From Acanthopleura granulata (taxonomy: Eukaryota; Mollusca; Polyplacophora; Chitonida; Chitonidae), in NCBI GenBank assembly GCA_016165875.1, contig JABBOT010000002.1, forward strand, positions 20,166,120 through 20,230,119: DNA of 64,000 nt, written 5' to 3'. The notes under the pieces are model-generated. The model made no database searches, was not told where the DNA came from, and worked only from the letters and a program-made list of their open reading frames with translations. The position numbers and the translations under genes were made by a program. Numbering within the stretch: the first letter of the stretch is position 1; each line of letters starts with the position of its first letter. Positions 53,901 through 64,000 of the stretch are shown here, piece by piece.

Positions 53901-56900
53901 GAAGCTTACAAGAACCTTTAGCAGAAAAATATAGAAGAGCAGACATATAAGAATACATGACTCATACGTTCGATTAATGAAATTCTATTTTTTAACTCCA
54001 AATTTTTTTATTGTACATGTCAAAGTTAAAACCTCTAAATGATTCCATTTCTCGCTTGCACCATTTATTACCCTAATGAATCTTATCCCATTAGCACTCA
54101 CGGGAACAAAACTGGCATTGATATAATCCGACTGATCCCCTTCTTCCGCCAACTTCACTCGATTGTGATCAACTGAAATCGAAGACAATCAGAGCGAGTA
54201 AAAATTTGTGCTGGAGGTCCAATATACGAGAATCATTGGTTCGCGGCGCTGATTCTCAGTTTGGCAGAACACAGAAATTCTGTTCCAATCCATAAGTTCT
54301 TGGCACGCAATCGAAATGCCTAAGGGTACAATTGCTAACGTTACAGTCCATGTGCCAAGTTCCCGATTTACAATGAAAGGAATTATGTTGATCTAACGAC
54401 CGGCATTCTGCAAAACCAACTGGCTGTCTTGTGACTGATATTACTGCTCTGTTTTTACATGGATAAATACCAATTGCTGTCTTAAAAACGATGCGCTCAC
54501 GTCACGTCTCATATGATCCGGAGGAAATCGCTTTATCCATCAAAACGGGATATTTCTCATTTTGAAAAGAATGCTGACACTTGTGGATAGTTCATAAGGT
54601 AGATAGATTTCGTCTTAATGTTGATTAATTAGAAAATTTATTTTTATTTTAGTAAAGCGATATGTTCCTTCTGCCGTGTAAGTGTATTTTCTGGCCAGTC
54701 CTTATTATTTTTGAGTTTATGGATATGCCATTACATTTGGATAAATCTTCCGAAAGTGAGAACTAAATATTTGTACTGAATCCTTGTGAATGAGTAAAGC
54801 ATGCATAAACTAATGTACAGGGTCTCTGACAAATTTTAATATGTTCTTTGCTCCACCAAATGGAGTTGTCGTTATCACTCGGAAACACACAGCCATTACA
54901 TTTATACTACATTGAAACTAATACAAGCGAACTAGAAGCTGTGTGTACGGCGGTAGCTGATCGTTTATCTAGAAGTACACGCTTTACGTTGCCTTTTCAT
55001 GCATGCGCTGACAATAGCCACCCTCTAAGGAAAGGCCTCGTACCAGCGTAAAAACCAGGCGTTCGGCATACCTTGAATTTTGCAGATGTTCTACATGAAA
55101 CCGTTTACAAAACGCCCAAACAAAAAGGCGGCACAGTGACTTTCTGTTGCGGCCAAAAGCTACATTAGCTAAGTATTCAGTCCTTTCTCTAACATTTTAC
55201 AGTGCGCCACAATATCGCGTTTCCTCTGGACTGTATTCCAGTTTGTCAGATGTCAAACAATGGTACTCGTCAAGTGATCTGGCAGGCACAACACTTGGAA
55301 GATACGTAGGCTTTAAAAAAGTTTTACTGTTGACCCACGTTTCATATCAAACTTTCCAAACGGACTTGGTATCGACGTTAAACCCTTACAAACACACACA
55401 TACACACACACAAAACTCACTATAATTGTCCTGGAAGATTGCCACGAGGCAAGTTGCTACTATTTATGCATTTACATGAACTGTAAGAATAAACCCCTGA
55501 GATAAATTGACAGAAAGTCGGATTTCGCCTTTTGCGCGTGACCGTTTGTCAACTATCACACCGTCGTAGCTGCTTTGGGTTTATCCTACATTTTATATTA
55601 TGTGCATTGTGTGCTACGTTTTGGTGTGAAACCTACGGGTTGCAAGTTCAAGTATAGGCAATGAGATTGGCGGAATTACTGAATAATTATTGCTTAAGGC
55701 CAGGTCAGAAATATTTCATGAAGCATCATGAAGCTGTCTTAAGACTTACGTCAGACTTAGTCTTAAATTGTGGTATTGTTTCTGAACTTCATATTTGAAT
55801 TTAAACGTTAATTTCCATTCTTCTATGAAGGTCTCAGACAACTCTTAGTATTAAAATAAAAATTCTTAAGGTAAGTCAGAATTTTAGTACAGCAAAGTGT
55901 TTTGAAATTAAGACTAAGTCTACGACAGCTCGGAGACTCTAGTGCCAGTCATCGTGAAAACGACGAGTTTTGATACCGTAACTATTAAACCATGACAGTG
56001 CTATATGCTTAGTATGAAAATCAGGAGTAAAGCATTGTGTCATAAGTAATGAGAACAATAGCCAGATCCAGCATCTGTGAAAAGTCAACTTCATAGGCAA
56101 CCAGCAGGTATTCATATTTCATCGTCGATTTTACCTACAATAAGGTACCTTCAAGTAATACCGCTGCGCGATATCAAGACCCTCTGGTTGGTTCAACAGT
56201 TCTGTTTACATTCACATCAACACCATTTATGCACGGTTACTAGAGGTGTAGGCCTCTTCTGAAATATTCTGACATGTACAGAATGGTTTGTCTTTGAATG
56301 TGTTCTTTGAGTGTTTACCATGGCAGCCATACCTGGAAGGAAACCATTTGGAGGAGATTGTCCCAGAAGTTGATGTAAGCGCTATGACCTACCGCTGAGG
56401 TTTATAGGTCCATATGCTTAATGTGGTTAACATGCATTACTGTGTAAACCTTTGATACTCCGTCCATTTACAGCCATAAAATAGCTACGAGGTCATCCTT
56501 AATGCATTAAGTATAACATATACACTTGCAGGTGGGGTAACCTATCAAAGTGAAACTATTTCCATTTGTCATGCGTGCAATGAGAATATGCTTATACTGC
56601 CAATGGGTCTAGTGTCTGTTCTCTACGCATGTTGATACTTACATGGCAGGATGTCCCTGTAACGGTTTTTATGTGTGTTCATATCTGTGGTAGCCACTTG
56701 ACGCGGGGAATTTGGGCTCAGTTTGTCCAGCATCTGATCGGAGACAAAAACGAAATAAAGTGCCATTATCAATGACGTATACGCCCACTGAGAAAAAAGG
56801 CTTGGTAACATTTACAGCTAAATGCTTCATAAATACAAAGGAAAATTTTAGAGAAAAAAAAAGCAGAGACGCAATTATTGGATCTACAAAAAAGGATCAC

Positions 56901-59900
56901 AAATATCGTTAAATCTATATCTGTTTTCTTTGTTTGAAGAAAGGCAAATCCATTTTGCCTAATGTTCGCGTTGTCACAGTAAAAATGTTTGAAATGGAGT
57001 TATATTTGCTTTAAGACTATGGAATTCATTTGCACAATTTAAAAGTTTTAACCAACGTAGTCGGCATACATTGAACGTTATCCTGAATAGATGTATGTCT
57101 GCAGCATGAACAGGCAGGTCCTGCCATCATTTATTCTTTTATCTCTACTGACATATGGGGCTATAAAAATATACTCCAGCAAGTCAGTTTTATTATTTTG
57201 AGATTCCACATGTAGCAGATGTTTAACATATTAATCGTATGTAATCGTATCCACCCCTACAGATGCACCACTAAGTCAGAGACGCGGTTTGTATATGATG
57301 TCCGTACCATAAACTGTAGACGGAAGCCCGTGTCCTCGTCCTTGGACAGTCGGACCACTTCATCCGGCAAGGCGCTAATAAGCATTGGTCTGAAATCACA
57401 TAGCAGTAAAATATATCATCACCGTTTTGTTTATGAACGACTTGATGCAATAACAAAGAGAACGAAATTAATTAATAAGTCGTCCAAGCAAATTCACCTG
57501 CTTCAGATTGGCACCGTGTCAGGGCCGTTTGCTGAGGATATATACGCTGGAAAAAGCTGGCAAGACGCCAGGCTATCTCAAATGTTCCTCGGCGACACGA
57601 ACAGAAATAGAGGTCTAGTGGAGCAATAGTATATACATACAAGGTCTAATCCTTGCTTTTAGAGCCCAACTGTCTGAGTTACGTGAAAGATTAGATCGAT
57701 ACGTTGCACCGCGCTGAGTATTAATCTGTCCCGATTCCAAACAGTTGCTGTTTTTGCCATCATAAACCTTCCTCATAAGCCATACCAAATGACTATCAGT
57801 TGCCTCTTATTCTGCTCCTTTAGCCTTGAACCAACCAGCCACGGCACAGGCAAGATTTTGAAAACCCCATCAGGACACTTTACAGTCTGGACAGAAGATA
57901 TATAGTGGTTCACATGTCAGAAATCTTCCATAAAACCCACAAAAAACACCATATATAAAACACAAACGCCTGTAGGCCGCCAATATAAGGTGGCCACAGA
58001 GCTGTTTTTAATGTTAACGGCTATCGTTCGTAAAGGATGCCAGCATAGACGACGGCCTTGGAAATTTGATGTATACGGTTTGCAGAAGTATTCACGATTC
58101 CAAAAAAGAATGGCCAACCACAATGGGTGACTATTGACATTACATTCATCAATGCAGTTTGTAGAGGACAACTAGAAGAAAAGAAAATACATAACTCTAA
58201 GCAGAGATAACATGAAAGGCGTGGCCAAAAAAAAAAAAATACCAAGGGTGGTTGTTTTTGGTTTTCTTACAATTAACTCCACAACGTGATATGCTCTAAA
58301 AAATACCCCGCATGTTATTTGACTTGCCCTCACATTCAACAAGCGTCTGCTATTTGTAATGCAATTTTCCGGGAATGTATGTCGAGGGAACCGTATGAGA
58401 ATCGCTTGCTGAGAAGATAATGATCTCATCTTGCGCTACTTATTTGAAATAAGGAAAGCTGAAGAAATTCAGAAATAGATGCTAAAGTAACTGCCAATTC
58501 AACACGGTTCCGCTCTGGAATTCTATTACTTTTGGGCATAAGGCCCACAATTCAATTTCCCCCTTCAGACATGTAAATTTCCGGCTGTTGCAATTGCTAG
58601 AGAATAAGAAATCTATACCTGCAGAGTAAGCTGAATGAAAGCTACACGAAATGACACCTGTAGCAAGTGTCTTTAGGTAGAGATAATTTTGGCGTGAAAT
58701 CAAAAATAAACCGAACCTAACTTATTTCACACTTATTGGCACTTCATGAAACACTGATATACACAAACATTTAAAGGACTTTCACGAATTCGAAAGGATG
58801 CCTCAAATCCACTTGAACTAGGCTGATCTATGAAATGAAAAATAAAGCAGTACTCAACATGATTAAATAGGTTAATGGGTGTCAAGAAACCTTGAGGCGG
58901 TAAATATGACTGCAAGGTACCTTAAAAGTAAGGCACCGGAGGCTGGTGGCGGTGTATGTATCAATGTTAAACATCACTTGTACTTTGCAACATGACCTTC
59001 ACAGCCCAGGGCTAACGGACTTGACACCGAACCTCAAATACCACGATGTAACTTACAGGCTTCTGGGACAGGACGATGAAGTAGGCTCTGGAGCCTTGGG
59101 GACTTCCCAACGACCATGGTATATAGGGTTGTCATAGATGGAGTCATCTTTAAACGTCAGCCTCTTCCGAATAGATCGGCTAAAGGAAATGAGAAAAATA
59201 ACAAGTCTTACAACCAAGTGATGTCTAATCACACACTTGTATTAAGTTGTGTCACTTTTCTTTGATACTATCCAAACTATTTTCCAGGCTGCGCCACAAA
59301 TAGGACAGCCTTCATTACATCGTCATGCCTTATTTCACAAAGTGACAACCTTTATCACTATATGAATTACAGAAATCGAATCTTTGGAACTATTATCTGG
59401 GTGTAAAATTTCTACAGGAAGAAATTTAAGACCAATGGTAAATTAGTATAAAATGTCGTTCTAATGTATGTACTTTACAAAAGTGGTATCGTTTCGAGCC
59501 ACAATACTTCACCACATTATGTAGAGCTATTTAAGATCAACTATTTGACGTAATTTAAGACCATATTAACACGAACCACAAATACATATGGTACTATTTA
59601 TTTATTTTTATCTCAGTAAAAACACCCCGATCTGTTCTACTTATGATTTAAACAAAGAAAAAAAAAATGAAAACAACACACTTTGGTGCTACTTAGTATC
59701 ACCTTTACCGAAACCATTACGTTTGATACTATTTTTAAATATCTTTAAATACCTCTTAAATTATAATTAAGAGGACATTAACAAAGTAATAAATTTGAAG
59801 AGAGATGAAAGCATTCATTCAACAAGAGTTTAAAGACATGAGTCAGTTGGTCTCCTGTTGAGGTCTGCAAGTGTATCCTCGGTTTGATGTCATATTGTAT

Positions 59901-62317
59901 TCCCAGTCTGACCTCCCACGGTATCTTAGGTCTAGCTACCCGGGTTCTGCTCCACAAAGCAATCGTAGATTGTAATTGCACACGTAGATTTAACTTGTTA
60001 CAGTAAAGTCAACCCACGAGTGCCTTGTGGAGCTGGGTTCACATGTTACATAGGATACTCGTCACTAAGGTCAGCATTCAAAACTACATCTTTAAATCTT
60101 TCAGGCTTTGTGAAAAATCATATGAAGTCATTGTACACAAGAGTTCCAATACACCTTATACTCTGATACACCCTGACGTTCATCAGGCTTCATAACATAA
60201 CGTCTTGTAAATATGATCTTGCTTCAGTATGGATGGCTTAGTGCTGAAAACATAGGGTAAAAATATACTAACCTTTTCTTTCTGAATTTGACGTATGTGA
60301 AAACACACAAGGCGAGCAGTAAAGCCAAAAGGGAAGCACACAAAACCAATAAGATGGTGGTTAAGGATCCTTGGTCCACAGGCTTCTGGTCGCCTTCAGC
60401 TTCAAGAAAAAGGGTGGACAAAGATTGTTTTCGCGTGTACCAGAATTCAAAAAACCTCTTCTGAAGACATCTCCACTATAATAATAATAACTGAGAATCT
60501 CTCAAAAATGAAAGAGACTTTACCATACCAGACAAGAAAAATCAGAAAATTGAAAGTGCAGGCCGGTTATGTCACTGGTGACAGAAGAGATTTCTCAGAA
60601 ACTGTTACTCAAAATCTCCAGAGCGCTGAATTGTGTTGATTACAGGAATGAGTGCACTTGGCCCCGTTTCACATTATGTAAACACATTAAAACGGTGTTC
60701 ACAACGTCGTAGTACGTACGTTTTTATTGCCATGCTGATCCCAAATTGACAAGGCATTTCTAATCTCTACTACATTTCTTAGTTTAAGTACATCAACAGT
60801 TTAAATGTACTGAGCAAAAACTAAGGCTAGTAGACTGTTTTCGCGTATGTCTTTCTTAATCTAGAATATAGCCTGCAACATAGTAGAAAGTTATATTTAT
60901 CATTCACGTTACCTAATTTACACATGTAATTGAGAGATGGCACTTCGAAAATCAGACTGCCTAGGCAGTATTCCGTACCTGCTTTTCCAGACGGTCCTGC
61001 ATCAATAGGTGGAGTTCGTGTTTGGGTATTAATGACTGCAATTGTGGTATTAATCGTCTCTGTTGTCGTGGAGCTAGCAGCGGTGGAACTAGCAATAGTG
61101 TTAAAAATAGGAGTGTCTGTTGACGCAGTCGATGTTGTAGATGATTCGTCTTTAACGGTGGATGTAATATAAATAGAGGAATTCGTGACAGCAGTAATGT
61201 TTGTCTTAATGGAGGTGTACAGTTCAGTTGTATTGAACGCAGCCGTTTGAAGGAGCGTCGCATTGGCCAGAGCATTTACTTTTTCCGTGGAGACCCCGAT
61301 AAAAGTTGAGATGTCATCCCCGGAGGATGAATCGACACCTGTCAATATACCCGAGTCTGTACTAGAGGACGATTCATTGGCAGCTGCTGCAACAGTTACC
61401 CTTGTAGAAGAGTTCGCTTTTGCAACAGGTTTTGGTGGGGAAGTAAAATTTTGGGGGTCAATAATCTCAAAAGTAGCTGCGTCGACATGATCTGTGGTTG
61501 TCTTTGTAGATCCAGTGCTAACTGACTGGCTTGTTGTTGTTTTTGCACGCAGAGTTGTATTTGTTTTTGCGATGACTGGTCGTGAGGTCACAGCTGAGGG
61601 GTCATTACCAATCTGTGACGTAACCAAGGCTGCCAAAGTCTCCGTGGTTACGGTACTGCTCCGTCTACGTGTGGTGATCCCTGTGGCCTGGTCTGGAGCC
61701 GTACTCATTTGAGGATTGACAAATGTGGTGGTTACAGCTGTTGTAGTGACAGCTTTTGTTGGTGGAGGGGACGTTACTCCAGAATCCAGCCACGTTTTAA
61801 AGCTGTTGGTACTCGGTACCGCAGTACTATCTGTGACTACGGTGGATAAAGTAGTACTGACTCTGGCTTGAAGTGAAATGCTAGCAGCAGCAGTTGTCTT
61901 CTGGCTCGTGGATGAAGTTATATCTGGAACGGTTGATACTCTTCGAGTAGCTGTACTCGACGTCGTTGGAACCACAGTCCATGCTGTTGTTGTTGTTCCA
62001 GATGAAGTAGATTCATTTTCAGCAGTAGCTGTTGTTTGGGATTTTATGGCAGAAAATACAGCACCTGAACTATATTTAGTATCCGTTGAATACTGTTTGG
62101 AACTAAGGTCATATTTGGCATCTGCGGTCGTCAAAAGAATGGCGGGAGCTGACTCGCTTTTAGGCGGCGTCGACGCTGATGTAACGTTTACAGCTCCACT
62201 GACGTCTACGGCGTTGGATTGGTCTGCTGTTGATGACGTTATACTCTGATTCGCGTTGATATATTCGTTGCCATCTCCCGTGGACACAGCTGCATTCAGT
62301 GGCGCAGCCAGGGCAAC
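50410..62317 (-). CDS. Gene B: tandem paralog receptor-type protein tyrosine phosphatase (12 exons seen; signal-peptide exon not found)
   Basis: Exons 5' to 3' on the - strand: 60979-62317, 60273-60399, 59057-59179, 57308-57389, 56643-56733, 54102-54172, 53595-53738, 53186-53317, 52414-52574, 51746-51881, 51485-51578, 50410-50945. They total 3036 nt, or 1011 aa without the first exon. Layout (numbered from the first residue of the mucin exon): Ser/Thr-rich ectodomain 1-447, TM about 459-480, juxtamembrane with YDNPIY, PTP domain about 560-815, tail to 1011. The catalytic set is present: WPD (Asp722), Cys756, Arg762, Gln800. Each exon pairs with a gene A exon at the same phases, so the two arose by tandem duplication. 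By analogy the missing first exon encodes a signal peptide and lies upstream, possibly beyond the window. The substrate is unknown. Confidence 0.92.
51485..51578 (-). CDS. Gene B: end of PTP domain
   Basis: 94 bp: NQYKFVHTCLLIKLDKMKK, then AEVDEDQKKAGI, phase 0 in and phase 1 out. It ends the last PTP helix. The YNN found at this position in gene A is absent. Confidence 0.92.
51746..51881 (-). CDS. Gene B: P-loop exon
   Basis: 136 bp: completes Ser, then [38 protein letters not shown]. With the preceding HC it forms HCSAGVGRTG, with the catalytic Cys and Arg intact. Confidence 0.96.
52414..52574 (-). CDS. Gene B: WPD-loop exon, ends at catalytic Cys
   Basis: 161 bp: GKDSEPRKVQLFQYIKW, PDRKNPEDPEAFLEYRD, SPLLVHC, then the split Ser codon. 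It is three codons longer than in gene A, near its 5' end. The acceptor (aacaaaag|GG) is purine-rich and weak, so the exact 5' edge is the least certain junction of the gene, but phase and length support it. No tandem array adjoins this copy. Confidence 0.88.
52972..53045. mobile_element. Fragment of a second SINE/MITE-like family
   Basis: tgaatgaatgaatgattttg, ggcttaacgcc, ggcaatatctcagccatatc. It resembles another repeat class I associate with molluscs ('ttacgccgcac...agcaatattccagctatatggcg'), by memory. It lies in the gene B intron between the WPD and KCxQYWP exons. Confidence 0.5.
53186..53317 (-). CDS. Gene B: KCxQYWP exon
   Basis: 132 bp: AKCCQYWPNKENES, VNYGGIYVTLVS, CRDNYKLKVLHIRK. 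Same length and phases as gene A exon 9. Confidence 0.94.
53595..53738 (-). CDS. Gene B: QGP / WRMIWE exon
   Basis: 144 bp: GVKSEREYVASQGPLERT, DHWRMIWELNIRMIAML, ending EEGDLIFK. The core is the usual x-x-S-QGP, without the Cys seen in gene A. Confidence 0.94.
54102..54172 (-). CDS. Gene B: DYINASF exon
   Basis: 71 bp: DHNRVKLAEEGDQ, then SDYINASFVP, phase 1 in and phase 0 out. Two codons shorter than in gene A, in the loop before the conserved motif. Confidence 0.94.
55387..55412. repeat. CA microsatellite
   Basis: Short (CA)n run in the large intron between the KNRY and DYINASF exons of gene B. The rest of that 2.5-kb intron holds nothing recognisable. Confidence 0.8.
56643..56733 (-). 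CDS. Gene B: KNRY exon of PTP domain
   Basis: 91 bp beginning MLDKLSPNSPRQ and ending HKNRYRDILP with a split Phe codon. PTP motif 1 is intact. Donor is gtaagt. Confidence 0.92.
57308..57389 (-). CDS. Gene B: lead-in to PTP domain
   Basis: 82 bp, one base plus 27 codons: PMLISALPDEVVRLSKDED, then TGFRLQFM, with a gtacgg donor. Same length and phases as gene A exon 5. Confidence 0.87.
59057..59179 (-). CDS. Gene B: juxtamembrane exon with YDNPIY
   Basis: 123 bp, phase 2 on both sides: RSIRKRLTFKDDSIYDNPIY, then HGRWEVPKAPEP, then SCPRS. NPIY fits the NPxY motif of PTB-domain ligands and YDN fits YxN (inference). Gene A has no NPxY at this place, so adaptor docking may differ between the paralogs. 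The PRSL|P junction matches gene A. Confidence 0.87.
60273..60399 (-). CDS. Gene B: transmembrane exon
   Basis: 127 bp, phase 1 in and phase 2 out: EGDQKPVDQGSLTT, a strongly hydrophobic run (ILLVLCASLLALLLALCVF), then TYVKFRKK. This is a single-pass helix with basic stop-transfer residues, matching exon 3 of gene A. A second in-frame acceptor AG lies 6 nt further in, so a two-codon splice variant is possible. Confidence 0.88.
60979..62317 (-). CDS. Gene B: large Ser/Thr-rich mucin-like ectodomain exon
   Basis: 446 codons, phase 0 in (acceptor tttatcatttgcag) and phase 1 out, starting VALAAPLNAAVSTGDG and ending AGPSGKA. It is Ser/Thr/Ala-rich with about 12 N-X-S/T sequons (NQS, NVT, NES, NTT, NFT, NSS and others). 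Unlike gene A it is not a simple TTTP repeat. The open frame continues upstream to an in-frame Met at 62398 through sequence that looks like a polypyrimidine tract and acceptor, so I treat that part as intron. Confidence 0.88.
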
Positions 62318-63010
62318 CTGCAAATGATAAAAAAATGTGTATGAAATTGGGACAATTTCCAAACTCATTTCTATGGAAACCATCAAAGCCGAGTTCACAC
62401 GCTGCTACCTTTCGCGACAGCTCGTGGATTACAAGTCAGTGCATCTGTTTCATACACAATACCTTTCGTTAGCAATGTATTTACTATTTGCGTCTCTTTG
62501 CGCGAACGAGACTTTATCCATGTACAGTATGATTCTTAACTAACTATATCTATGTATTAATATACATGAGGATGATGTAAAATATCCCGATTTCGTATAT
62601 AGTGTTATGCATAAGGTAAGTTTTCAAAGACAATGAGTATGTCGATCAAAAGGCGAACTTAAACGAACACTTACAACTGTTACAAATGTTAACAATCCAA
62701 AGTAAAACAGTTTACAGCGGATCTGTCTGATTGTTTATTTAATATCGACAGAAAAGATGCAAGAGAAAATCTTCCGATGAAGATATATGTGTACCTTTTA
62801 AGATCGTGCAATTAAACTTCGAAAGAATTTTAAGTTTAATTAACGACCGCGGAATTCTGTTTGGTGTAATACTTTACTTTTAAATGATGCCATTCAGTTC
62901 AATCTGTGTGATAAACACGGATATAGCGTGATATAGGCATTGAATTCGGATCACGATGACTAGGCCATGTACTAAACACGGATAATAATATTCGACAGCT
63001 TACTAAATGT
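62318..63010 (-). other. Intron or upstream DNA of gene B
   Basis: The first exon (signal peptide) should lie 5' of 62317 on the - strand. I looked for an ATG followed by a hydrophobic run and a phase-0 donor up to 64000 and found none I would defend. Confidence 0.5.
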
Positions 63011-63019
63011 GAATTAAGG

Positions 63020-63605
63020 GTTGTGTAGTAAGTACGGGTCACGGAAACGTGAGTTGTGCAAGAAGCAGCATCAAGATAACTGCGCAATATGCAAGGGTCA
63101 CGAGAGCTGTGTATTAAGTACGAATTATGTGAGCCGTGCAACAAGTAAGAATCACGTGAGCTGTGTAATAAGTACGAATCACGAGAGCTGTGCAATAAAC
63201 AGGGATCAAGAGAGCTGTGCAACAAGTGGGGATCACGACAGCTTGGCAATACGCAGGAAACTAGAGACCTGCGCAATGAGCAGGAATCACAAGTGCTGTA
63301 CAATAAATAAGAATCACGAGGGCTCTGCAATAACCAGAAACCACGAGAGCTGAGCAATAAGCAAGAATCAGGAGAGCTGTACAAGACGTATGAATCAGGA
63401 AAGCTGTTTAACAAGTACGAATCAGGAGAGCTGTCCAAGAAGTACGAATCAGGAGGGCTGTGCAAGAAGTACGAAACAGGAGAGCTGTCCAAGAAGTACG
63501 AAACAGAAGAGCTGTGCAAGAAGTACAAATCAGGAGAGCTGTCCAAGAAGTACGAATCAGAAGAGCTGTGCAAGAAGTACGAATCAGGAGAGCTGTGTAA
63601 CAAAT
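63020..63605. repeat. 27-bp minisatellite at the right end of the window
   Basis: About 21 copies of aagtacgaatcaggagagct plus gtccaag, more diverged toward low coordinates (gaatcacgagagctgtgcaa). As 27 is a multiple of three, open frames run through it on both strands (a nine-residue STNQESCPR repeat on +). I regard these as non-coding. Confidence 0.92.
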
Positions 63606-64000
63606 ACAGAAAACGCTAACATATAATATAGTCCTTCATTCTTTCTATAAACAAAAAGGGTCTCTTATAGTGTCAGTAATTTCTAGGTATCACATGTTTC
63701 CTGTTAGACAAAACAGGAACCATCGCCGGCAGTCAGTTTCTCTGCGATTGGCTTATCTTTTTGACAGGTCATTGCAACTCCCAGGATGTTAGCCAGTCTG
63801 TATGGCAGTATGGCAGGAAAAAACTACAGTAGCTGATAGGTGCATTTCCGGAAGAATCGCTAAACATGCTATAACTGGTGAACGTAACGGGATGTTTGGC
63901 GCTGCTCCCCACATGTCATTCCATGTTAAACCAAAAAAAGAAAATGTCTGACTTCAGCTAATTGTCTGGAAGACGAACTTTCCCACACAGAAAACACGGC

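Noticed and set aside
60930..62249. Antisense open frames of 72-123 codons opposite the gene B mucin exon
   Set aside because: They mirror the Ser/Thr codon bias of the real exon on the other strand.
62319..62398. Upstream extension of the gene B mucin frame to a Met, which might serve as the start
   Set aside because: The stretch contains a clear polypyrimidine tract and cag acceptor, and gene A has a separate signal-peptide exon at this phase.
63020..63626. Open frames of 78-234 codons (STNQESCPR and SSPDSYFLH repeats)
   Set aside because: The 27-bp repeat keeps frames open on both strands, and there is no start, splice or domain support.

Overview
The window is a piece of an animal nuclear genome, most likely a lophotrochozoan (mollusc, or a relative such as a brachiopod). 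It is AT-rich, its genes have long GT-AG introns, and it is littered with tRNA-derived SINEs whose tail reads (TTTATTTA)n then 'gattggtgttttacgcc' on the + strand, a type I associate with molluscan genomes. The organism call is an inference. I see no bacterial, viral or organellar genes.

Two genes can be read, both on the - strand and in tandem. Each encodes a single-pass receptor-type protein tyrosine phosphatase (RPTP) with one cytoplasmic PTP domain. Gene A (40621 down to 13174) is complete: 13 coding exons with matching phases give 700 codons plus a stop. In order they encode a signal peptide, a Thr-rich mucin-like ectodomain, a transmembrane helix, a juxtamembrane region, the PTP domain and a tail with YxN motifs. 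Gene B (62317 down to 50410) has 12 exons, 1011 codons plus a stop, and lacks only the signal-peptide exon. Every exon of B matches one of A at the same splice phases, and five core exons are identical in length (82, 91, 144, 132 and 136 bp). They are therefore tandem paralogs. The PTP cores stayed similar while the mucin exons (157 versus 446 residues), the juxtamembrane exon and the C-terminal tails diverged. Both keep the catalytic Asp, Cys, Arg and Gln, but the WPD loop reads WPDKQNP or WPDRKNP where most RPTPs have WPDHGVP.

Layout: 1-13173 holds no convincing gene, only repeats, SINEs and AT-rich DNA. 13174-40621 is gene A, with intron 1 of about 12 kb. 40622-50409 is intergenic and holds an X-box-containing patch and an array of CACGTG E-boxes. 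50410-62317 is gene B. 62318-64000 is intron or upstream DNA of gene B, with a 27-bp repeat array.

The most unusual feature is in gene A. Three of its 3' splice sites, together with the start of the adjoining exon, have been copied into tandem arrays in the intron: a 76-bp unit, 9 copies, at the WPD-loop exon; a 115-bp unit, 3 copies, at the juxtamembrane exon; and about 6 decayed copies at the Q-loop exon. The WPD array places eight near-identical decoy acceptors ahead of the real exon. A TA-flanked pogo/Tigger-like element, a 749-bp element with long inverted repeats and several minisatellites complete the picture.
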